A stretch of DNA of 64,000 nucleotides from assembly GCA_017502525.1 (NCBI GenBank), contig JAFVUV010000032.1, positions 1 through 64,000 on the forward strand, in the 5' to 3' direction. This stretch comes from Clostridia bacterium (lineage in GTDB: Bacteria > Bacillota > Clostridia > Christensenellales > Borkfalkiaceae). Below are positions 1 through 8,238 of the stretch, one piece after another. Below the pieces are notes generated by a model. The model made no database searches. It was given only the letters and a program-made list of their open reading frames with translations, and was not told the origin of the DNA. Positions within the stretch are counted from its first letter, which is position 1; each line of letters opens with the position of its first letter. The position numbers and the translations under genes are program-made.

Positions 1-20
1 GAGAAATCCGATATATACCA

Positions 21-138
<118 letters not shown>

Positions 139-140
139 CC

Positions 141-180
141 AAACAAAAGAGAATCATCAAAAGATGGTTCTTTTTTGTTT
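141..180 (+). terminator. rRNA operon terminator
   Basis: An 18-base arm and its complement flank an AAAA loop, beginning three bases after the 5S 3' end, and the 3' arm is T-rich. This fits an intrinsic terminator for the rRNA operon. Confidence 0.85.
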
Positions 181-257
181 GCGGTGGAAAGAGACAAGCT
201 TTAAAGCACCCACAAAAATTATCGAAGAAATTTTTTTGTATAAAATTAACAATAAAG

Positions 258-284
258 AAAGCCACCAGAAATTTGGTGGCTTTA
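258..284. terminator. terminator of the XRE gene
   Basis: AAAGCCACC and GGTGGCTTT pair around an 8-base loop. The hairpin overlaps the stop codon of the minus-strand XRE gene and probably ends that transcript. It could also act on anything reading through the rRNA terminator. Confidence 0.6.
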
Positions 285-470
285 ATCTTCTAAATCTAAA
301 ATATAATCGGTTGAAACTTTATAAAGCTTTGCAAGTTTTGTTAAAACGTCAATCGGTAGTTGCCTTTTTTCATTTTCGTATTGAGAGTATGTGTTTTGTT
401 TTATATTTAAATATTCGGCAACGCTTTGTTGTGTTAAGTTGTTTTCTTCTCTTAATTCTTTAATTTTCAT
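282..470 (-). CDS. XRE-family HTH transcriptional regulator
   Basis: This 62-residue protein is essentially one Cro/C1-type helix-turn-helix domain (about residues 3-58, with the LTQQSVAEYL and NTYSQYE helices). Such proteins bind palindromic operators as dimers and usually repress themselves and a divergent neighbour. The start at 470 begins at the HTH domain; a longer reading to 518 would run into the operator. There is no Shine-Dalgarno, and a minus-strand TATAAT (482-477) lies seven bases before the ATG, so the mRNA is probably leaderless. The target is inferred to be the operator at 486-527 and the gene at 621. No metabolic role can be assigned. Confidence 0.9.
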   Translation of the reverse strand: MKIKELREENNLTQQSVAEYLNIKQNTYSQYENEKRQLPIDVLTKLAKLYKVSTDYILDLED

Positions 471-485
471 ATTAATATTATACGT

Positions 486-527
486 TATCACGCTTTGAGA
501 TATTGACAAGTATCTCAATTTGTGATA
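486..527. promoter_or_regulatory. double XRE operator, mirror symmetric
   Basis: Two 17-bp sites of the form TATC-N9-GATA (486-502 and 511-527) sit as mirror images around 506.5, with TTGAGATA (495-502) and TATCTCAA (511-518) flanking the -35 box. They cover the forward promoter and the upstream part of the minus-strand promoter, so one regulator could control both directions. Binding is inferred, not shown. Confidence 0.7.
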
Positions 528-531
528 TAAT
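503..531 (+). promoter_or_regulatory. promoter P1 inside the XRE operator
   Basis: TTGACA (503-508) and TATAAT (526-531) have a 17-bp spacer, a full sigma-A consensus. The second operator half-site overlaps the -10 box. Confidence 0.8.
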
Positions 532-569
532 TAAAAATAGATAATATATTATGGATTAAATATTTGGTA

Positions 570-598
570 TTGACAAATAGTTTAAAACATATTAAAAT
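570..598 (+). promoter_or_regulatory. promoter P2 for the membrane protein gene
   Basis: TTGACA (570-575) and TAAAAT (593-598) are 17 bp apart. The start point would fall near 605, just before the ribosome binding site of the gene at 621, so this promoter would give a short leader outside the operator. Confidence 0.65.
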
Positions 599-620
599 TA
601 AAAACAAAGGAGATAAAATT

Positions 621-1124
621 ATGGAAAAAGTGTTAAAACACAGCGTTTATGGTGAAATAATCTATCGTGAAAGTGCTTGGACGGGCAAAAAGGAATTAAT
701 TTTTGGTGAAACACCGTTGATAAAACAAAGCAAAAATACTTATCTTTGGAAAAATGACGGAAAGTATGAACTTGTTACGATAAAAGGAAATATTTTATCG
801 GGTGTTAAACTTTTTGTTCGTAACGAAGAAATTGTAGTAGAACCTGCTATTAAATGGTATGAAATTTTATTAACAGTATTAATGGCTGCAGTTATAATCG
901 CTTGGGGAAACAGTGTTGTTTTATGTAGTATTATTCCCGTTATTGGCGGTGCTATTGGTGGCGGAATTTGTGGCGCTTGTGCTGTTTTGAATCTTTATTT
1001 GATGAAAAAAGGCAAAACGGTGGGCAGAAAATTTTTAATTTGGCTTGCAATGTTTATTGCAACGTTTGGGCTTTGTGCGTTCTTTGGCTTTATAGCTGTT
1101 GTTGTGTTAATTTCTTTAACGTAA
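621..1124 (+). CDS. small membrane protein of unknown function
   Basis: The 167-residue product has a soluble N-terminal half of about 75 residues and a C-terminal half with two to three hydrophobic segments (about 80-100, 100-127 and 137-165), one rich in glycine (IGGAIGGGICGA). The start follows AAAGGAG at 607-613, so the longer reading from 564 is unlikely. I do not recognise a named domain. It lies behind an XRE operator and two promoters, which suggests regulated expression. Base composition is clearly more AT-rich than the core genes further right, consistent with an accessory gene. Confidence 0.8.
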   Translation: MEKVLKHSVYGEIIYRESAWTGKKELIFGETPLIKQSKNTYLWKNDGKYELVTIKGNILSGVKLFVRNEEIVVEPAIKWYEILLTVLMAAVIIAWGNSVVLCSIIPVIGGAIGGGICGACAVLNLYLMKKGKTVGRKFLIWLAMFIATFGLCAFFGFIAVVVLISLT

Positions 1125-1157
1125 AATCTAATAATAAATTTTAATTTTTTAAAAGTT

Positions 1158-1192
1158 ATAACCACAGTATGCGTTATTTATGCTGTGGTTAT
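1158..1192 (+). terminator. possible terminator
   Basis: ATAACCACAG (1158-1167) pairs with CTGTGGTTAT (1183-1192). There is only a weak T-run after it, so termination is uncertain. Confidence 0.5.
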
Positions 1193-1248
1193 TTACATAT
1201 AAATTCAATGTTTGTTAGTTTAAATAAAATTTTAGAAAGGAAATAATT

Positions 1249-1692
1249 ATGGATAAATTTGAATTGTTACCTATAACTTTAGAAGATATAAATTTGTTGG
1301 ATTATAGTGAATATAAAGGACTTGATAAAGAAAAAAGAACTGAATTAATCAATCATTCAAAACAAGAAATTCACGATGAAAAGTTTTTTAAATTTTATAA
1401 ATTTAAATTAAACGATAAAGTAGTTGGATTTTTTAACGTTTATGAACATTCAAAAAGCGTAATAAGTATTGCTCCAAATATAATTGAAGATTGTCGCCGA
1501 AAAGGTTTTGGTGCTTTTGGATTAGAGAAAGTAATAGAAAAAGTAAGAATATTAGGATATAAAATTGCAATGGCGACTATTAGAGAAGATAATATTGCTA
1601 GTATTAAATTGCACGAAAAGTTAAAATTTGAAAACGCATACAATTATGATAAACAAGGTATAAATTATAAGGTGTATCTAAAAAGTATTTAG
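1249..1692 (+). CDS. GNAT family N-acetyltransferase
   Basis: This 147-residue protein has the acetyl-CoA binding motif A of GNAT enzymes at about residues 82-97 (RRKGFGAFGLEKVI), followed by the strand-helix pattern ending in EDNIASIKLHEKLKF, which is typical of RimJ/RimL-like members. It should transfer an acetyl group from acetyl-CoA to an amine; the substrate cannot be read from the sequence. AAAGGA stands seven bases before the ATG. It stands alone between two non-coding gaps and is as AT-rich as the gene before it, suggesting both belong to a recently acquired patch. Confidence 0.85.
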   Translation: MDKFELLPITLEDINLLDYSEYKGLDKEKRTELINHSKQEIHDEKFFKFYKFKLNDKVVGFFNVYEHSKSVISIAPNIIEDCRRKGFGAFGLEKVIEKVRILGYKIAMATIREDNIASIKLHEKLKFENAYNYDKQGINYKVYLKSI

Positions 1693-1773
1693 TTGTTATA
1701 AATAAAAACCAAATTTTCGTTGATAAAATTTTTTGTTTGTATTAAAATAATAAAAAAAGAAAGTAGGCGAAAA

Positions 1774-2193
1774 ATGAAAAAGCATAACGGAAAAGAATAT
1801 ATTGAAAAAGAAAAACACGACGTAGCTGAACTTGTGGAAATAGTGGACGTTTTGCGTTCGCCCGACGGATGCGAGTGGGATAGAGCACAAGATTTTAACT
1901 CAATGAAAAAGTGCTTAAAAGATGAAACGGAAGAAGTTTTGTCGGCTATTGATAATAAAGATTATAAAAATTTGCAAGAGGAATTAGGGGACGTGTTGTT
2001 GCAGGTGGTTATGAACAGTCAAATTGCAAAAGAGCAAGGGTTGTTTGATTTTAACGACGTGGTGCAAACGCTTTGCGAAAAGTTAATACGCCGTCATCCA
2101 CACGTTTTTGGCGATATTGAAAAACCGACCACCCCTGAAGAAAGCCTAAAACTTTGGAAGATGGTAAAGGAAATAGAAAAACAAAGAAAATAA
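1774..2193 (+). CDS. mazG: MazG-type nucleotide pyrophosphohydrolase
   Basis: The 139-residue protein carries one MazG domain: CEWDRAQ near residue 33, the metal-binding EEVLSAI helix near 53 and EELGDVLLQV near 69-78, then RRHPHVFGD. MazG enzymes hydrolyse nucleoside triphosphates to monophosphate and pyrophosphate, a house-cleaning role. E. coli MazG has two such domains (about 260 residues); this is a single-domain form. The start at 1774 follows AGTAGG; the upstream in-frame start at 1720 lacks a binding site. It is not next to mazEF. Confidence 0.9.
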   Translation: MKKHNGKEYIEKEKHDVAELVEIVDVLRSPDGCEWDRAQDFNSMKKCLKDETEEVLSAIDNKDYKNLQEELGDVLLQVVMNSQIAKEQGLFDFNDVVQTLCEKLIRRHPHVFGDIEKPTTPEESLKLWKMVKEIEKQRK

Positions 2194-2264
2194 TTATAAA
2201 ACATACTAAAAAACTAATAAAACGAGCGTTTTTTTGAGCTTATTATAAAGTTTGTGTAAAATAT

Positions 2265-2293
2265 TTGACATTAAAAAAAATATTTGTTATACT
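2265..2293 (+). promoter_or_regulatory. promoter of the glycine riboswitch-agcS unit
   Basis: TTGACA (2265-2270) and TATACT (2288-2293) are separated by 17 bp. Transcription would begin near 2300, just before the riboswitch. Confidence 0.85.
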
Positions 2294-2324
2294 ACTTGAA
2301 GATTTACGATGATGCTTTCGGGAT

Positions 2325-2437
2325 TGAAAAAAACCGATAGCGGAGAAATTCCGGAGAATCTCTTTTTTAAGAGTGCCGAAGGTGCAAGAAGACGTGGTCT
2401 TTGAATCTCTCAGGCAAAAGGACGGAACACAAGTTAA
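2325..2437 (+). promoter_or_regulatory. glycine riboswitch (one aptamer seen)
   Basis: The glycine aptamer core is present: GGAGA in the 5' part, GTGCCGAAGGTGCAA near 2373-2387, and CTCTCAGGCAAAAGGAC near 2407-2423. Only one full aptamer is visible, so this is a singleton rather than the common tandem form. It precedes a terminator and an AgcS amino acid transporter gene. The 315-base gap 2194-2508 is otherwise promoter and terminator. Confidence 0.9.
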
Positions 2438-2459
2438 TTTTGTGCGCGCTTTATTCTTT

Positions 2460-2493
2460 GGAATTACTTAAACGTAAGTAATTCCATTTTTTT
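2460..2493 (+). terminator. riboswitch-controlled terminator
   Basis: GGAATTACTT pairs with AAGTAATTCC around a short loop and is followed by ATTTTTTT. It sits between the glycine aptamer and agcS, so it is the likely expression platform. Confidence 0.85.
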
Positions 2494-2508
2494 ATTAAAG
2501 GAGAATTT

Positions 2509-3960
2509 ATGCAAGAAGTTTTAGTATGGTTGCAAGGTGCGGTAGATACTGTAAACAAATACATGTCAGATTACGTTCTGCTTATATTGTTGGTTGGTGT
2601 TGGACTGTTTTTTACGATTAGAACTAAGTTTGTTCAAGTTCGTTGCTTTGGACAAGGGATGAAAAAAGTTTTTGGTGGTTTTAATCTCAATGGTGGAAAA
2701 CAAAAAAAGGGGATGAGTTCTTTTCAAGCGTTTACAACCGCGGTTGCCGCGCAAGTAGGTACGGGGAATATAGTAGGCGCGTGTAGCGCAATCATAGTGG
2801 GCGGACCAGGCGCAATTTTTTGGATGTGGATTATTGCGTTTTTTGGTATGGCAACCGTGTATGCCGAAGCCGTGCTTGCTCAAAAAACAAAAGTTGTTAA
2901 TGAAGATGGAACTGTTGATGGTGGCCCGGTTTATTATATACGCAAAGCGTTCAAAGGGGGCTTTGGTAAATTTTTATCAGGTTTCTTTGCCGTTGCGATA
3001 GTTATTGCTTTAGGATTTATAGGAACTATGGTTCAATCAAATTCAATAAGTTCTGCGATAATGGGGACAGTTGGCGTTAGCAATTATCAAGAATGGGGTT
3101 GGATAGTTGGAATAATCCTTGCGGTTATTGCAGGTATAATTTTTATTGGCGGGGCAAAAAGAATTGCATCCGTTACTGAAAAATTAGTTCCTATAATGGC
3201 GATTGTTTATTTGCTTGGTGGCTTGATAGTGTTATGTTTAAACATAACTGCACTTCCCACGGCGTTTTGGTATATAATAAAATATGCTTTTACTCCAAAC
3301 GCTGTAATAGGTGGTAGTTTAGGCTTTGCTATTAAAACGGCCATTAGCGAAGGTGCTAAAAGAGGGTTGTTCTCTAATGAAGCGGGCATGGGGTCAACGC
3401 CTCACGCTCACGCGCAAGCTAACGTTAAAACACCTCACGAACAAGGCACGGCGGCAATGATTGGCGTGTTTATTGACACTTTTGTAGTGTTGACAATGAC
3501 TGCGTTGATAGTAATAACGTGTTTATACGTTAAAGTTCCCGGAGGTTGGGAGTTAACTAATAAAAACGATATGGTGAGAGACGCAATATCCACGCTCTTT
3601 GCAAGTGCAGATATCGGCGTGTTAATAGGTGCAATATTCGTTGCCGTATGTTTAACGTTCTTTGCTTTTTCAACTATATTGAGCTGGAACTTGTTTGGTA
3701 AAATAAACTTTCAATATCTTTTCGGCAAAAAGGGAACGATTATTTATTCAATTCTTGCATTAATATTCATATTGTTAGGCTCGTTCTTAGAGTCGAATTT
3801 AGTTTGGGCTTTTTCGGATATGTTTAATAATTTTATGGTTATTCCTAACGTTATTGCATTATTTGCGCTGTCAAGCATTGTAGTAAAAGAAGTTAAAGAA
3901 AACGGAAAGAAAAAGAGCGCGGTGGAAACACCTAACAAACCTCTTGCCGACAAAATCTAA
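2509..3960 (+). CDS. agcS: alanine/glycine:cation symporter (AgcS family)
   Basis: The 483-residue integral membrane protein matches the alanine or glycine:cation symporter family, with about ten membrane segments, the GTGNIVGA motif near residues 84-91 and the conserved NEAGMGSTPHAHA stretch near 290-302. It should import alanine or glycine with sodium. The glycine riboswitch directly upstream favours glycine as the controlling ligand and probably as a substrate. The ATG follows AAAGGAG. It is a single-gene unit closed by a strong hairpin at 3989-4025. Confidence 0.93.
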   Translation: MQEVLVWLQGAVDTVNKYMSDYVLLILLVGVGLFFTIRTKFVQVRCFGQGMKKVFGGFNLNGGKQKKGMSSFQAFTTAVAAQVGTGNIVGACSAIIVGGPGAIFWMWIIAFFGMATVYAEAVLAQKTKVVNEDGTVDGGPVYYIRKAFKGGFGKFLSGFFAVAIVIALGFIGTMVQSNSISSAIMGTVGVSNYQEWGWIVGIILAVIAGIIFIGGAKRIASVTEKLVPIMAIVYLLGGLIVLCLNITALPTAFWYIIKYAFTPNAVIGGSLGFAIKTAISEGAKRGLFSNEAGMGSTPHAHAQANVKTPHEQGTAAMIGVFIDTFVVLTMTALIVITCLYVKVPGGWELTNKNDMVRDAISTLFASADIGVLIGAIFVAVCLTFFAFSTILSWNLFGKINFQYLFGKKGTIIYSILALIFILLGSFLESNLVWAFSDMFNNFMVIPNVIALFALSSIVVKEVKENGKKKSAVETPNKPLADKI

Positions 3961-3988
3961 TCCGAACAATTTTATAATTATAATAAAA

Positions 3989-4025
3989 AAGGATAACGAA
4001 AATCATTCGTTATCCTTAATTTTTT
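3989..4025. terminator. shared terminator between convergent agcS and MFS genes
   Basis: AAGGATAACGA (3989-3999) pairs with TCGTTATCCTT (4007-4017), with T-rich flanks on both strands, so it can end transcripts from both sides. Confidence 0.85.
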
Positions 4026-4036
4026 GTTTTTAGTGT

Positions 4037-5260
4037 TTACGGCTTGCGAATAAAAAAGTTTAGAATTAACGCCACAAACGTTAATGCCAACAACATAATA
4101 AAGGTAACGGTGTATCCACCGGTTGCTTCAAGAACTTTATTTGATGCGGTTGCTATTAACGAGCCTGCCATAACCGTAAATGTCATTAGCGCCATATTAT
4201 TAGAAAAATGCTTCATACCAAAATGTGATGAGGTAAATGCGGACGTAATAGTTGGGCAAGCGCCATAAGACATTCCAACAAGACACACGCCAACTATGAA
4301 TAGCGCTAAAGAGTTTATTGCCACGGCAAGCAGAGTAACGCCCGCTGCGAATATAGTAAGAATATTAGCGCAAAGCATTGTTTTGCGACAGCCTATTAAG
4401 TCGAACACTGCACCTGTGAGAATACGACCTACACCATTACATATAGAAAGAACACCGACTAACGAAACTGCTAAAGTTTCGGGGGCGTTTACGGATAACG
4501 CAAGGTCTTTAGCAAAACTAATTACTGAACTTCCCACGGCGGCTAAGAAAGATATACAAATGAAAGCTAGCCAAAATGACGCACGGCAAAGCATTTGTTT
4601 TGACGTGAAATCTTGTTTTTCGGTATATTTTTCTTGAACGTTTTTAGTATTTTCGGGTTTTGAGAATGCAATTTCACAAGCTGGTTTTCTTAAAATAATG
4701 CCTGCAAGTGATAATACTATAAAAATAGCAACGCCCAAAGTGACGTAAGTTAAGCGCCAGCCGATATTACTCTTAAACATAGCGTCGGCTAAATTTCCTA
4801 GAACGAGAGCTGATGCGCCAAAGCCCATCATCAAGCACCCTGAACAAAGTCCTTTTTTATCGGGGAACCACGAGCTTACGGTTGCGATTACTACGTTATA
4901 CGCTATTCCGATACCAACACCGGCAAGAACTCCGTAAGTAACGTATAGCATTACTACCGAAACGTTATTTAATATTGCCGTTAGTATAAAACCCATTGCG
5001 GATAGAAGGCCTGCAGTAATTAGGGCGATAAGATGCCCCATACGCTTAGAAATTTGCGCACCTAAAAGCCCACCGATACAAAAGAAGGTCATAGCTAAGG
5101 TAAAGTTTAGTGCAAGCTCGGACGCGCCCCAACCAAATTCGGTAGATAAAGGCGATTTCAATATTGACCAAGCGTATAACACCCCTGCAAACAGCATTGC
5201 GATTATACCCACGACTAAATAAGCCCAACGTATAGATAATTTTTGATTAGTAGTGTTCAT
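4037..5260 (-). CDS. MFS transporter, OFA (oxalate/formate antiporter-like) type
   Basis: The 407-residue protein has twelve predicted membrane segments in two halves with a central loop near residues 200-215. The N-terminal RWAYLVVGIIAMLFAGVLYAWSI pattern, FGWGASELALNFTLAM and SSWFPDKKGLCSG are typical of the OFA family, which exchanges small organic acids such as oxalate and formate. The substrate here is unknown. AGGAG precedes the ATG. It is divergent from a PucR-like regulator gene at 5552, which may sense the transported compound; that link is inferred from position only. Confidence 0.88.
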   Translation of the reverse strand: MNTTNQKLSIRWAYLVVGIIAMLFAGVLYAWSILKSPLSTEFGWGASELALNFTLAMTFFCIGGLLGAQISKRMGHLIALITAGLLSAMGFILTAILNNVSVVMLYVTYGVLAGVGIGIAYNVVIATVSSWFPDKKGLCSGCLMMGFGASALVLGNLADAMFKSNIGWRLTYVTLGVAIFIVLSLAGIILRKPACEIAFSKPENTKNVQEKYTEKQDFTSKQMLCRASFWLAFICISFLAAVGSSVISFAKDLALSVNAPETLAVSLVGVLSICNGVGRILTGAVFDLIGCRKTMLCANILTIFAAGVTLLAVAINSLALFIVGVCLVGMSYGACPTITSAFTSSHFGMKHFSNNMALMTFTVMAGSLIATASNKVLEATGGYTVTFIMLLALTFVALILNFFIRKP

Positions 5261-5308
5261 AACTTAACTCCTAAAAATACGATAGTGAGTGATTTATATA
5301 ACAAATTT

Positions 5309-5337
5309 ATTATATCAAAAAACTCGTTGCAATTCAA
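5309..5337 (-). promoter_or_regulatory. promoter of the OFA-type transporter gene
   Basis: On the minus strand TTGAAT (5337-5332) and TATAAT (5314-5309) are 17 bp apart, about 50 bp before the start codon. Confidence 0.75.
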
Positions 5338-5482
5338 GTCGTTTTACGTTTTGTTAAAAGTTAAATCATTATAAATTAAATAAAGTCAATAATACTTTTT
5401 TGTTATGTTTTTCAAATTTTTAATTTTTTGTGCAACTTGAACAAAATTTTTTAACGTTTATATTGATTTTGCGTTGTTTTTA

Positions 5483-5511
5483 TTGTAATTTTAGTAAAAA
5501 AAGGATATAAT
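5483..5511 (+). promoter_or_regulatory. promoter of the PucR-like regulator gene
   Basis: TTGTAA (5483-5488) and TATAAT (5506-5511) have a 17-bp spacer, about 40 bp before the ATG at 5552. Confidence 0.7.
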
Positions 5512-5551
5512 TAAATAAATATTACCCAAGATAAACGTTTTAAGGTGTATT

Positions 5552-6592
5552 ATGGACGCAGATATTAGAATATTCATAAACGGAATAAGAGAAAAAACGG
5601 GCATTGAATTTGCCGTATTTAATTCGGACGGCGATTTTGTTGCGGGCAAAGGGGAAGTCGGCGATACTGTTCCCGTTAATTTTGAAGGGATTTGTTGCGA
5701 CAAGAAATTGAACAAAACGCTTTTTTATATTAAGTATAAAAGCAAATGTTTTATCGGGTGCATTGATGGGATAGGTGAACACCAAAAAAATTATGCCTAT
5801 CTTGTAGGTGAACTTGCTGAAAACTCTTTCTTCAAGGAATCGGGTATGTCGCGCGCAGATTTTTGCAAGGCAATTTTGCTTGGCGAAACTAACCACTCCC
5901 AAATTTCTAGGTATATGCGTAAATACGGCATGAAAGATATGCCCGCTTTCGTTACGGTTGTTTGTGTGCAAGCGAATTATAGAGAAGACGTAAGTACCGT
6001 GCTTAATACATACGGCTCTGAAGGGCTTGACTTTGTTGTTACCGTTGACGAAAATCAACTTGCGTTTGTTAAATTCGTTGACGAAGAAAGCGACGAATAT
6101 CAATCTTCGACCGAGTACGCGGAATTTTTAAGACAGTCTATTTACGAAGAAACAGGTGCGTCGGTTAAAATTTTTATTGGGGGAACGGTAAAAACTATTG
6201 CCGATTTATCCACTTCGTTTTCGCAGGCAATGACTGCCGTTAGAATGTGTTCGGCGGTTGGTTCTCGCGGGGATATACATTCTTTCAAAGAGTATATGCT
6301 TATAAAAATGCTAGAAGACTTGCCCAAATACAAGTTAACCGAGTACGTTGAAACGCTTATGGATACAGGCGCGCGTGAAATTTTTAGCGACGAAGAAATG
6401 ACTAATACTGCCGAGGAATTTTTGGAAAACAGTCTTAACGTTAGCGAAACTGCAAGAAAACTTTATTTGCATAGAAACACGTTAACTTATAGATTAGACA
6501 AAATTGAAAAAGCAACCGGTCTTAATATTCGTAAATTTTCAGACGCGGTTACTTTTAGATTGATTACTATATTATCAAAACTTATAAGGTGA
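5552..6592 (+). CDS. PucR/CdaR-like transcriptional regulator
   Basis: The 346-residue protein ends in the PucR-type helix-turn-helix domain (about residues 290-345): NSLNVSETARKLYLHRNTLTYRL then KIEKATGLNIR. The middle (about 110-260) resembles the GGDEF-like sensing region of this family, and the N-terminal 100 residues may bind a ligand. Family members such as CdaR and PucR activate genes for uptake and use of organic acids or purines. Its divergent position to the OFA transporter suggests that gene as a target. AAGGTG precedes the start. The broken S41 gene follows after four bases, so they are probably co-transcribed. Confidence 0.85.
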   Translation: MDADIRIFINGIREKTGIEFAVFNSDGDFVAGKGEVGDTVPVNFEGICCDKKLNKTLFYIKYKSKCFIGCIDGIGEHQKNYAYLVGELAENSFFKESGMSRADFCKAILLGETNHSQISRYMRKYGMKDMPAFVTVVCVQANYREDVSTVLNTYGSEGLDFVVTVDENQLAFVKFVDEESDEYQSSTEYAEFLRQSIYEETGASVKIFIGGTVKTIADLSTSFSQAMTAVRMCSAVGSRGDIHSFKEYMLIKMLEDLPKYKLTEYVETLMDTGAREIFSDEEMTNTAEEFLENSLNVSETARKLYLHRNTLTYRLDKIEKATGLNIRKFSDAVTFRLITILSKLIR

Positions 6593-6596
6593 TTAT

Positions 6597-7883
6597 ATGA
6601 GCGTTGCAAATAAACCGACTAAAAATAGAGCGTTTACAATAATTGTTGCCGTAATTTTAGCACTAATAATTTCCGGGTTTTCCTTTCTTGGCGGTTTTTT
6701 CACAAGTTGCGTTATTAGGGGGCAAAAGGTAAACACACTTTCTCAAATAATGACGATTATGGAAAAGGTGGGATACGTTTACGACCCTGTCACAGGCGAG
6801 AAGAGAGAACTCACCGAAGACGATTACGCTAACGCCCTAGTTAACGCTTTTTTAGACGACTATTCTAGATATTATTCTCCCGAAGAATATTTGCAAGAAA
6901 TTTCACAATCAATGGGCAACTACACGGGAATTGGCATTGGGTTTTACGACGATGATTTGTTCGTTGATGTAGTTACGGGCAATTCGCCCGCGTATAAAGC
7001 TGGCTTGAGAGCGGGCGATAAACTAGTTTTGGGCAGTTGCGACGAGGGTAATTATAAAGTTTTATTTACTAGCGCGTACGACGTTTTAGATTTTATAAAC
7101 TATTGAGGTGAAGATGAACTAATAACTTTTCAGGTTGAGTCTAAAGGCGAATTAACGATGCAAAGGCAAGCTTACGTTGCTTCTTACGTTAGTTATTACG
7201 ACAGTGAAAAAATTTACGAGTTTAAGTCGGAAGGAACTGAGCCACTCGTTGCAACCGAGCGTGTTAATGACGAATATAGTGATATAACTGATGAAAAAAC
7301 TGCGTATATTAAGTTTGATTTGTTTGAATCTGACGCAGCTATTCAGTTGGGGTTAGCGTTAAATTATATGCAGTCGCGCGGTAGAACTAAACTCATATTT
7401 GATTTAAGGGATAACGGCGGTGGATATTTGCATATTTTAACCGAAGTTGCTTCGTATTTTATTAAAAATAACTATTCGAGAAATTCAGTAGTTGCATATT
7501 CGATAGACAAGAACGGAAACAAGCAAGCGTACGTTACTACTAATAATAATTATAAAGATTTTATAACTTCAATGTGCGTGCTTGCCAACAAGAACACGGC
7601 GTCAGCATCAGAGTGTTTGATAGGCGCGCTTATTCACTACGGCGACCTAATAACAAAAGAAAAAATCGTTTTAGAAAAAGATGCGGTTGGTGATAACGCA
7701 AGAACTTATGGCAAAGGAATAATGCAAACAACTTATTTGTTGACTAACGGTGGCGCGTTTAAGTTAACTACTGCAAAAATTTATTGGCCCGATGCTGAAA
7801 CTTGTATTAACGGCGTTGGGTTTAAGGAAGGAACGAAAGCCATAAAAGGCAACGCGATTTACCGCGCTCAACAATTACTTTAA
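6597..7883 (+). pseudogene. S41 (CtpA-like) peptidase gene with an in-frame TGA
   Basis: One reading frame runs from 6597 to 7883 and is broken only by TGA at 7104-7106 (codon 170); both sides are in the same frame. The first part has a membrane anchor (about residues 12-36) and the start of a PDZ domain (SPAYKAGLRAGDKLVLG). The second has LIFDLRDNGGG, the catalytic serine region NTASASE near 336, and a likely catalytic lysine in TYGKG near 372. S41 enzymes are periplasmic or surface serine proteases with a Ser-Lys dyad. Everything else is intact, so the stop is a recent nonsense change, a sequencing error or a recoding site. If the parts are separate, the downstream ORF begins at ATG 7158. 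Confidence 0.85.
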
Positions 7884-8167
7884 CACGAATAAAAATATTT
7901 ATTTAACGTAAAAACTATATTTTTATCCGCTATATCAGCAATAGCAGAAAGTCCGTAACCCTGCGCCGAATTGTTTTCGGCGCAGGGTTTTGTAGTTTTT
8001 CCGTTAAAAAGCATTTGAAAAATCGGTGCAATCATTTCTGGTGTCAAGCACGAAAGAGCCGATTTTAAGTTGAATCCGTTTTCTTTGAACGCGTTAATTA
8101 AAGGTTGCAATTGCTCGCCACCAAACTCTTTTAATAAGAAAGATAATAAAATACGTAATATTTCCAT
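7880..8167 (-). CDS. small protein of unknown function
   Basis: This 95-residue product starts with a hydrophobic helix (MEILRILLSFLLKEFGG), then a helical stretch ending in LSCLTPEMIAPIFQMLF and a polar tail. I do not recognise a family. GGAG lies six bases before the ATG, and a TATAAT box (8188-8183) is just upstream. It is divergent from the small gene at 8239 with 71 bp between them, and its stop overlaps the stop of the S41 gene by four bases. The pair may be functionally linked; nothing in the sequence says how. Confidence 0.7.
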   Translation of the reverse strand: MEILRILLSFLLKEFGGEQLQPLINAFKENGFNLKSALSCLTPEMIAPIFQMLFNGKTTKPCAENNSAQGYGLSAIADIADKNIVFTLNKYFYSC

Positions 8168-8238
8168 AATTACTCCACTAACATTATAGTATATGAATTT
8201 CATACAATGAAATTGAAAAATTTTTTATTGGGGGGATT

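Noticed and set aside
7104-7140. TGA 7104 as a selenocysteine codon
   Set aside because: No strong SECIS-like hairpin with a GG-containing loop lies at the right distance, the position is in a PDZ region and not an active site, and no sel genes are in the window.
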